Positions 1 through 4,650 of a stretch of 5,236 nt of DNA are shown here, piece by piece. A program made the translations under genes and the position numbers. The DNA lies in the NCBI GenBank assembly GCA_003235605.1, contig QJVU01000706.1, forward strand, positions 1-5,236. The letters are read 5' to 3'. Source of the DNA: Planctomycetota bacterium (lineage in GTDB: Bacteria; Planctomycetota; UBA1135; UBA2386). The stretch's first letter is position 1. Each line of letters starts with the position of its first letter. The notes below the pieces were generated by a model. The model searched no databases and was not told the DNA's origin. It saw only the letters and a program-made list of their open reading frames with translations.

Positions 1-29
1 GTGAGCAGGGAGAAGGCGAGGCGAGTCAT
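1..29 (-). CDS. 5' end of a gene leaving the window (probable exported protein)
   Basis: Only nine complete codons are visible, reading MTRLAFSLL, followed by two bases of a tenth. A short basic start (Thr-Arg) followed by a hydrophobic run is what the beginning of a signal peptide or first membrane helix looks like. The start is supported by a strong Shine-Dalgarno sequence, AAGGAG, read on the minus strand at 44-39, nine bases before the ATG. The gene is divergent from the desaturase at 200. The GGAGATAG-N7-ATG leader is nearly the same as the one before the gene starting at 3595. The product cannot be named from so few residues; the call depends on the ribosome binding site. Confidence 0.55.
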
Positions 30-38
30 GACAACTAT

Positions 39-44
39 CTCCTT
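39..44 (-). promoter_or_regulatory. Ribosome binding site for the leftward partial gene
   Basis: On the minus strand this is AAGGAG, close to the ideal anti-16S complement, with nine bases between it and the ATG at 29-27. It is the clearest Shine-Dalgarno in the window and decides the start of the partial gene. Confidence 0.6.
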
Positions 45-103
45 GGTGGTGGTGCTGCAGCAGGGAGTGTCCGGAGAATAGGTCTCAGCCGGTGGTGTTG
101 TCG

Positions 104-127
104 GTCCTTTGTGGAAAAACAAAGGGC
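104..127 (+). repeat. Hairpin in the divergent spacer upstream of the desaturase
   Basis: The arms CCTTTGT (106-112) and ACAAAGG (119-125) are perfect reverse complements around a GGAAAA loop. One G-U and one G-C pair at 104-105/126-127 extend the stem to 9 bp. It lies about 75 bases before the desaturase start, so it could be a 5' leader structure or an operator. No U-tract follows on either strand, which argues against an intrinsic terminator. The rest of 30-199 shows no gene on either strand and no promoter boxes I can call with confidence. Confidence 0.4.
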
Positions 128-199
128 GGTGCCGCACTCCCGGGGGATTCCTCCGTCCCCAGGACACCGCGGGAGCAACCACCCTAGAATCCCACCACC

Positions 200-1330
200 A
201 TGTCCGAGGTCTGCTCGCCAGCGGTCGTCGATGGCCGCAGCATCTTTCGCCATGGCGCACAAGACGTCCTGTTCGTCGGCCTCTTGATGCTCCACGGCGC
301 AGCCCTCGCCGTGTGGCCCACGGTCTGGACCGTCGCCATCGGGCTCTGGTGGAACAGCAACACCATCTCCCACAACTTCATCCACCGTCCTTTCTTCCGT
401 TCAAGGTGGTGCAACGTGCTGTTCTCCTCCCTGCTGAGCCTGGTGCTCGGCTATCCGCAGTCCATCTGGCGGGACCGACACCTGGCACACCACGCCGGCA
501 GCCGGGTCCGCATCCGCCGCACGCCCCGGCTGTGGCTGGAGATTCTCCTCGTTACGACCCTTTGGACCTCGCTGGCGTGGATGGCGCCCACATTCCTGCT
601 GGGGGTCTATGCACCGGGCTTCCTGCTGGGGCTCCTGTTCTGCGCGGTCCACGGCCACTACGAGCACAGCGGCGGCACCACCAGCCACTACGGCCGGATC
701 TACAACCTGCTGTTCCTGAACGACGGCTACCACGTCGAGCACCACGCCTCGCCGGCAACCCACTGGCGTCTCCTGCCGCGACAAGCAGAGGACCTGACCG
801 CGGGCAGCCGCTGGCCGGCCATCCTGCGCTGCCTGGATTCCCCCCTGGACTCGTTGGAGCGCCTGGTTCTTTGTTCCCGTCTCCTGCAGCGCTTTGTCCT
901 TGCCACCCACCGTTGCGCCTGGCGACAGCTCCTGCAAGCAGTGGGACCGGCCGAACGGCCGACCCGGGTCGGCATCGTGGGCGGCGGGCTTTTTCCGCGC
1001 ACCGCGGTGATCCTGGCCGAAGAGTTGCCGGAAGCCGAGCTCACCATCATCGATGCAAGCCAACAGAACCTGCTCCGGGGTGCACGGATGCTGGCACAGG
1101 CCGGCCTCTCGCGACGGGTCCGCACCATCAACGAGTGGTTCGATCCCCGGCGCCACGACGCTTTCGACCTCTTGGTATTCCCCCTCGCTTACCGCGGCAG
1201 CAAGTCGGAGCTCCGGCGGCGCCTGCCCTCCCGCATGGTGGTCTTTCATGACTGGCTGTGGGATCTTTCCGGCACCAGCCGGGTGGTGTCCTGGCTGCTG
1301 CTCAAGCGCATGAGCCTGCACCGTCGATGA
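200..1330 (+). CDS. Membrane fatty-acid desaturase fused to a Rossmann/methyltransferase-like domain
   Basis: Product of 376 residues. The N-terminal part (about 20-200) is a membrane-bound fatty-acid desaturase/hydroxylase-type domain. It has hydrophobic helices near 22-50, 73-87 and 111-150, and three histidine boxes: HNFIH at 58-62, HLAHH at 94-98 and HVEHH at 178-182. An additional HGHYEH lies at 151-156. In this family the histidines bind a di-iron centre that uses O2 to desaturate or hydroxylate acyl chains in the inner membrane. From about 256 the sequence changes to a soluble nucleotide-binding pattern: RVGIVGGGLFPRTAV at 256-270, then a strand ending in acidic Asp285 (LTIID). This resembles SAM-methyltransferase motifs I and II, but no methyl acceptor site can be identified. 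The start at 200 has no good Shine-Dalgarno but is the only reasonable start before the first helix. Its TGA stop overlaps the next gene's ATG, implying translational coupling. Substrate is unknown; desaturase assignment is strong, C-terminal domain assignment moderate. Confidence 0.85.
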   Translation: MSEVCSPAVVDGRSIFRHGAQDVLFVGLLMLHGAALAVWPTVWTVAIGLWWNSNTISHNFIHRPFFRSRWCNVLFSSLLSLVLGYPQSIWRDRHLAHHAGSRVRIRRTPRLWLEILLVTTLWTSLAWMAPTFLLGVYAPGFLLGLLFCAVHGHYEHSGGTTSHYGRIYNLLFLNDGYHVEHHASPATHWRLLPRQAEDLTAGSRWPAILRCLDSPLDSLERLVLCSRLLQRFVLATHRCAWRQLLQAVGPAERPTRVGIVGGGLFPRTAVILAEELPEAELTIIDASQQNLLRGARMLAQAGLSRRVRTINEWFDPRRHDAFDLLVFPLAYRGSKSELRRRLPSRMVVFHDWLWDLSGTSRVVSWLLLKRMSLHRR

Positions 1331-2307
1331 GCCCCGCTGCGCCAGCGCCCCCCGCTCTGGAACGACGCCCCCGCTGGCACGAGATCCGTTGCGTCCAACC
1401 CGGGGAGAGCGGTGTGTTCGTCCTGGAACGTCTGTGGGGTCGGTGGCGCCGAGCCTGGCTGCGCCGGTTCCATCCTGCGTACGTCGAGAGAATGCGACGA
1501 CTGCGGCAGGGCGAATGTCCGGACTGTCCCCATGACATTCTCGATCCACGCGACCTGAAGCTGTGTCGAAACGTCTGTGGCTACTGGTTCGCACCCGAGG
1601 ACGACCCGTTCCGTTGGCGGGACCGGCTGCCGATTGCCCGCATGGGTCTGGCCGAGGTCGTAGTCCTGGGGGGAGGCAGCCTGGTCCTCGGAGCCCTGCT
1701 GTGGCCCCTGGCACCCCTGTTCGCGATCCTGCTGTTCGGGTTTGCCCTGTTCGTCCTTTGGTTCTTCCGGGACCCGCCGCGGCGGATCCCCGCTGACCCC
1801 GCCGCCGTCCTGTCGCCCTGCGACGGTGTCGTCGATGACATTCTCGAGCTGCCGGAATGCCCGGTGCTCCAGGGCCCGGTGCTCCGGATCGGCATCTCCC
1901 TGTCGCTGTTCAACGTGCACGTCAACCGCGCTCCGATCCACGGCCGGGTGTCCGGGGTGTACTACTTCCGGGGCGTCTTCCAGAACGCCATGCGCAAGGG
2001 GGACCATACCCACAACGAGCAGCTGTGGACGGTATACGCGCCCGACGCCGCGCCGGATCATCCCATCGCGGTGCGGCAGATCGCGGGCCCCATCGCGAGG
2101 CGCATCGTCTGCGAGGTGCGGCCCGGGCAGGAGCTTCCCGCCGGGGCACCCTTCGGGATGATCAAGTTCGGATCCCGCACCGAGCTCTACCTGCCGGCAG
2201 GTGCCCGCTACGAGGTGACGGTCCGTCTCGGCACGCGTGTCCGGGGAGGGCAGACGGTGGCGGCGGTTACCGGACCTCCTGCTCCCTCCGGATCCTCTCG
2301 TCGCTAG
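1327..2307 (+). CDS. psd: Phosphatidylserine decarboxylase proenzyme with N-terminal cysteine-rich extension
   Basis: Product of 326 residues. The C-terminal half is a pyruvoyl-dependent phosphatidylserine decarboxylase, which converts phosphatidylserine to phosphatidylethanolamine at the membrane. Visible marks are a hydrophobic stretch at about 109-147, FFRDPPR at 146-152, the catalytic-triad Asp166 in SPCDG, His198 in FNVHVNRAP, and the self-cleavage pair Gly282-Ser283 in KFGSRTE. Cleavage there would give a beta chain (1-282) and an alpha chain starting with the pyruvoyl group from Ser283. The overall layout fits the short bacterial/archaeal form of the family. Residues 1-100 are an extra N-terminal part with C64-x2-C67 and C80-x3-C84, a possible metal-binding knuckle not needed for the decarboxylase. 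The start was chosen at 1327 because its ATG overlaps the desaturase stop (ATGA); an in-frame ATG at 1258 would lie deep inside that gene. The 3' end overlaps a convergent gene by 41 bp. Enzyme identity is confident; archaetidylserine as substrate cannot be excluded. Confidence 0.92.
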   Translation: MSPAAPAPPALERRPRWHEIRCVQPGESGVFVLERLWGRWRRAWLRRFHPAYVERMRRLRQGECPDCPHDILDPRDLKLCRNVCGYWFAPEDDPFRWRDRLPIARMGLAEVVVLGGGSLVLGALLWPLAPLFAILLFGFALFVLWFFRDPPRRIPADPAAVLSPCDGVVDDILELPECPVLQGPVLRIGISLSLFNVHVNRAPIHGRVSGVYYFRGVFQNAMRKGDHTHNEQLWTVYAPDAAPDHPIAVRQIAGPIARRIVCEVRPGQELPAGAPFGMIKFGSRTELYLPAGARYEVTVRLGTRVRGGQTVAAVTGPPAPSGSSRR

Positions 2308-3595
2308 CATCCTCCGCGCGCCTGGCAGAGTGCTGGACGTTGGTGTCTACGTACCAGCGGTAGCCCCCCTGGTCGGAGAAGAACAGCCGCTTGCGGTTCT
2401 TGCCGATCCACGCGACGGCGGTCTTTGCGTCACTGCCGTTCTTGCCCAGGTAGCGGCCCGCCAGCCTCAGGGCCAGCGCGTCCTCGGGATCCTCGGTCAA
2501 CCGTTTCACGACCCAGTCCAGGAACTCCGGTTTCCGATTGGAGAGCCGCAGCTTCTGCAGGTCCGTGTCGATGGCCATCTGGTAGCGCTTTGGCGAAAAG
2601 ACGTACTCCACATTGGCCTTGCGCCATTGCTCCAGGGCCGTTGCGTCCAGGCCGAACTTCTCGATCACCTCTGCGGGGAAGCGGCTTCTGAGGTACTTGC
2701 CGTAGCTGTCCCGGTATTTGGCCTCCATCGTCGGGAGCTTCCGCGCCGACGCCACGTACTGCACATACCAGTCACGGCTTCGAGCCTCCTTCTTGACCAG
2801 GGGTCGCATGCCGTCGAACTGCTTCATGTAGACGATGGCGTTCAGGAACACCTTCCTTGCGCTGTCGGTCATGCGGTCGGGAGCAGCGTAGAAACCCCAC
2901 TGCAGGAGGTTGGCCTGACGGCCGATGGCGACGGCATAAGGGCCCTTGGAGTTGACGCCTCCGGAGATCCGCTCGCAGTCCGGCGAGTCCTCGAACCCGT
3001 GCCCGTCCGAGACGATGCCGTAGTCGTTCCCCTTCCCGGAGCCCAGCCCACCGGTCTGCACCAGCCAGGTGCCTCGGGGGTCGAAGTCCTTTTCCCAGTC
3101 GTCTGGCTCCAGCTTGACCTTGGGGTCGAGGGGCCCGTGGAAGATGGGGTGGTCCAGGCGCAGCCCGTGCGCCCGATTCTTTAGACACAGTCAAAGCCAG
3201 TCCAGCTTGTAGCCGCCGCGGACCCCGGTGCTGACATAGGTCATCGAGATCATCGGCTTGGTGAAGTCTGGACCCAGGGACCTGGGCGGGCTGAACAGCG
3301 AGTTCTTGCGGGCAGGATAGCCGTCGTTCCCGTACTGGCTGACCCAGTCCACGATCACGACGTCGAAGTCTCTCGCTGTCGCCATGGAGAGCTTCTCGAG
3401 GGGCAGGGTGGCCGACTTGTCGAACCACTGCTGTAGGAAGGCGCCAAACACCTTCTCGCGGTGTCCTCCCTCCTTGCCCGCGTAGAGGACCCTGAGGCCA
3501 CGGTGGGGTGTCCACGGATCGGTGTCGCTCTGCGCGACGGATGGCTGCAGCATCGTGGCAGCGAGTGCGAGGGACAGGACAGTGGTGGGTTTCAT
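2267..3595 (-). CDS. Candidate selenoprotein: secreted ThuA/glutaminase-like protein with in-frame TGA (Sec135)
   Basis: Read through one TGA (3193-3191), this frame encodes 442 residues. Residues 1-21 are a signal peptide (basic start, hydrophobic core, SVA before Gln22), so the protein is probably exported. Residues 33-84 (GLRVLYAGKEGGHRE... FDVVIVDW) and 170-262 (GTWLVQTGG, YGIVSDGHGFED, LLQWGFYAAP, NAIVYMKQFDG) resemble the ThuA-like/class I amidotransferase-like fold. No catalytic triad can be assigned. About 355-420 is a conserved-looking helical tail ending in GKNRKRLFFSDQGGYRWYVD. The TGA falls in LDWL-U-LCLKNRAHG, giving a Sec-x-Cys pair at 135 and 137. A SECIS-like hairpin follows. 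Without read-through the first part would be only 134 residues, and the rest has no well-supported start; a GTG at 3061 would omit protein-like sequence. The ATG at 3595 is preceded by GGAG nine bases upstream, which favours it over an upstream ATG at 3649. Molecular function is unknown. Alternatives are a nonsense-mutated gene or a sequencing error. Confidence 0.7.
3154..3176 (-). promoter_or_regulatory. bSECIS-like hairpin downstream of the in-frame TGA
   Basis: On the minus strand GGCGCA pairs perfectly with TGCGCC around the loop CGGGC (3167-3163). Pairs G-U, C-G and U-G extend the stem to 9 bp. The loop begins 24 nt after the TGA, leaving 23 bases between. Bacterial SECIS elements, as I recall the published rule, lie within the coding region with an apical loop about 16-37 nt after the UGA and a G among the first two loop bases. 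Here the second loop base is G. The element would recruit SelB carrying Sec-tRNA. GC-rich coding DNA forms hairpins often, so this supports the idea but does not prove it. Confidence 0.5.
3191..3193 (-). other. In-frame TGA, candidate selenocysteine codon
   Basis: On the minus strand the reading is CTT TGA CTG TGT, that is Leu-TGA-Leu-Cys, at codon 135 of the gene starting at 3595. No other stop occurs in the 442-codon frame. The base after TGA is C, a weak termination context and the same base that follows the Sec codon in E. coli fdhF. The Cys two residues later makes a U-x-C redox-type pair. Confidence 0.6.
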
Positions 3596-3603
3596 CGTCG
3601 CTA

Positions 3604-3608
3604 TCTCC
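3604..3608 (-). promoter_or_regulatory. Ribosome binding site for the candidate selenoprotein gene
   Basis: On the minus strand CGGAG lies nine bases before the ATG at 3595-3593. It places the start directly before the signal peptide MKPTTVLSLALAATM. The alternative ATG at 3649 has no comparable site and would bury the signal peptide. Confidence 0.5.
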
Positions 3609-3672
3609 GGGGCTTGGTCAAGGAACGGGAATGCTCGTGCCACGGCCATGCTACCGGAATCTCCCTCGTGGC

Positions 3673-3704
3673 CCCATGAATAGCGCGATTACCCATGAGT
3701 AGCG
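3673..3704. repeat. Direct repeat in divergent spacer
   Basis: CCCATGAATAGCG (3673-3685) is repeated as CCCATGAGTAGCG (3692-3704), 12 of 13 bases identical with a 19-bp period. It lies between two divergent genes, so a double binding site for a regulator is plausible. The second copy runs into the palindrome at 3701-3719. Confidence 0.4.
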
Positions 3705-3719
3705 GCTTCCGAAGCCGCT
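3701..3719. promoter_or_regulatory. Perfect palindrome, possible operator or hairpin
   Basis: AGCGGCTTC (3701-3709) and GAAGCCGCT (3711-3719) are exact reverse complements around one base. As DNA this is a symmetrical site suited to a dimeric regulator; as RNA it would fold into a stem of about 8 bp with a 3-base loop. There is no T-run after it on either strand, so it is not a typical intrinsic terminator. Its place about 20-35 bases before the plus-strand gene would fit regulation of that gene, or of both divergent genes. Confidence 0.4.
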
Positions 3720-3753
3720 TGCCTCGGGCTGCGACGCCATGGAAAGTACCGCG

Positions 3754-4185
3754 ATGAATCCTGATCCCGCCGCGGTGTTGCGCGGCAACCAGATCCTCTG
3801 CGCTGCCCTGATCGCGGGTCAGGTCCTGTTCGCTGCCATCATCCCTGTCGTCCACTCCTCCGGCGCTTGGCAGCCCATGCTGGAGGCCGAGAACCTCGGG
3901 CTGTTCCGGATGCTGGGGATCGGGGTCGGCCTGGTCTCGATCCCGGTGGCAGTCGTTCTTCGCCGCCTGATCTGGGCACGGGGGAGGTCGTTGTCCGATC
4001 AGGACATGCTGCAGGCGTACCTCTCCGGGAACCTCCTGTTCTTTGCCTTGCTCGAGGGTGCGGGTCTCCTCAACTTGACGTTCTGGCTGATCACCGCCGC
4101 GCCGGTGCCGTACGTCGTCGTGGCGGGGGTGATGATCCTGTTCGCACTTGCGAACTTCCCCCGCCGACCGGCCATCGGATCATGA
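3754..4185 (+). CDS. Small four-helix integral membrane protein, function unknown
   Basis: Product of 143 residues from the ATG at 3754; an ATG at 3739 would add five residues (MESTA). I prefer 3754 because the purine run GGAAAG lies seven bases upstream, while 3739 has no Shine-Dalgarno. Four hydrophobic helices are visible: roughly QILCAALIAGQVLFAAIIPVV, LFRMLGIGVGLVSIPVAVVL, LSGNLLFFALLEGAGLLNLTF and YVVVAGVMILFALANF. Loops are short and the C-terminus is basic (PRRP). No catalytic motif is seen and I cannot name a function. It is divergent from the candidate selenoprotein gene and ends three bases from the stop of the facing gene, so it is probably transcribed alone. The coding call is well supported by membrane-protein composition in one frame. 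Confidence 0.8.
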   Translation: MNPDPAAVLRGNQILCAALIAGQVLFAAIIPVVHSSGAWQPMLEAENLGLFRMLGIGVGLVSIPVAVVLRRLIWARGRSLSDQDMLQAYLSGNLLFFALLEGAGLLNLTFWLITAAPVPYVVVAGVMILFALANFPRRPAIGS

Positions 4186-4193
4186 CGGTCATG
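4181..4193. repeat. Palindrome across two facing stop codons
   Basis: CATGAC (4181-4186) and GTCATG (4188-4193) are exact inverted copies around one G. They cover both the TGA of the rightward gene (4183-4185) and the TGA of the leftward gene (4191-4189). The symmetry could serve as a weak two-way transcript end, but there are no T-runs, so it may be chance. Confidence 0.3.
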
Positions 4194-4650
4194 GGGTGAC
4201 GTCCGGGACCCCGCGCAGGAGCCAGAGCAGGCCAGCCCCGAAGACGACGATCGGCGGGCCCTCTCCGAGGATCCACCAGGTTGGCAGGCCTGCCGACAGA
4301 TCGATGCCCAGGAGGCAGACACCGAGGAGGATGTTCATCACGGCGACGTAGCCGACGATGGTTCGGAAGCGACGGACGTTCGTGGACAGGACCAGCAGCA
4401 GACCGCCATGGAACCCGTACAGGGCGGAGAGCGACCGTGTCAGGTACTCGGTGATCGCGTCGGAGGCAAGCTCCCCCAGGCCCAGCCCACGGTGGATGTC
4501 CTGCATCCAGGCCGTCGGCATGACCATCGCGAGAAAGGCACACAGCGTGATCCCGCCGGCGAAGCGAAGCAGCAACACGATCCAGATCTCCTGCGGGGGT
4601 CCGGGGTGGGGTGGTGGCCCTGCCGCGGGAGTAGCGGCAGCCGCCGCCAT
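4189..4650 (-). CDS. Small integral membrane protein (MPTAWM / RSLSALYGFHGG family), function unknown
   Basis: Product of 153 residues. After a Pro/Ala-rich cytoplasmic-looking start (1-20) there are four hydrophobic helices at about 23-45, 70-90, 97-117 and 130-147. Recognisable short motifs are MPTAWM at 44-49, LGLGEL at 56-61 and RSLSALYGFHGG at 72-83; I associate this pattern with uncharacterised membrane proteins common in Planctomycetota. No enzymatic motif is seen. The ATG at 4650 overlaps the stop of the upstream gene by one base (TGATG), which indicates translational coupling and probably one transcript with it. The frame stays open further upstream, but that region clearly codes in the other frame, so the TGATG start is chosen. 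The gene faces the small membrane protein ending at 4185 with a three-base gap. Confidence 0.82.
   Translation of the reverse strand: MAAAAATPAAGPPPHPGPPQEIWIVLLLRFAGGITLCAFLAMVMPTAWMQDIHRGLGLGELASDAITEYLTRSLSALYGFHGGLLLVLSTNVRRFRTIVGYVAVMNILLGVCLLGIDLSAGLPTWWILGEGPPIVVFGAGLLWLLRGVPDVTP

Noticed and set aside
109..1251. Long open frame on the plus strand overlapping the desaturase, and similar long frames on the opposite strand at 401-1714 and 1246-2310
   Set aside because: They are rich in Pro, Arg, Gly and Ala, without hydrophobic or motif structure, as expected for shadow frames in GC-rich DNA; the histidine-box and decarboxylase frames explain the region.
1258..1326. Decarboxylase start at the ATG at 1258
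   Set aside because: It would overlap 73 bases of the desaturase; the ATGA overlap at 1327 is the usual operon junction.
2267..3061. A separate 264-residue gene starting with GTG at 3061
   Set aside because: The same frame continues upstream with protein-like sequence (IFHGPLDPKVKLEPDDWEKDFDPRGTWL shortened here to its sense) to the TGA, and the GTG has no convincing ribosome binding site. It is better read as the second part of the gene starting at 3595.
2237..3184. Plus-strand 315-codon open frame opposite the candidate selenoprotein gene
   Set aside because: It is antisense to a frame with clear protein character and has no recognisable motif or ribosome binding site; its stop near 3184 is incidental.
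3191..3193. Genetic code change with TGA read as Trp or Gly
   Set aside because: Other genes in the window end in TGA at sensible places (1328-1330, 4183-4185, 4650-4652, 4189-4191), and Trp is encoded by TGG throughout.
3191..3193. Pseudogene caused by a nonsense mutation
   Set aside because: Not excluded, but less favoured: the rest of the frame is intact with no frameshift, and the stop is TGA with a Cys two codons later and a SECIS-like stem. A TAA or TAG, or further decay, would have pointed to a pseudogene.
3596..3649. Start of the candidate selenoprotein gene at the ATG ending at 3649
   Set aside because: It would put 18 residues before a clear signal peptide, and it lacks the Shine-Dalgarno that precedes the ATG at 3595.
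3701..3719. Intrinsic terminator
   Set aside because: The stem is adequate but no T-run follows on either strand, and it lies between divergent gene starts, where no transcript should end.
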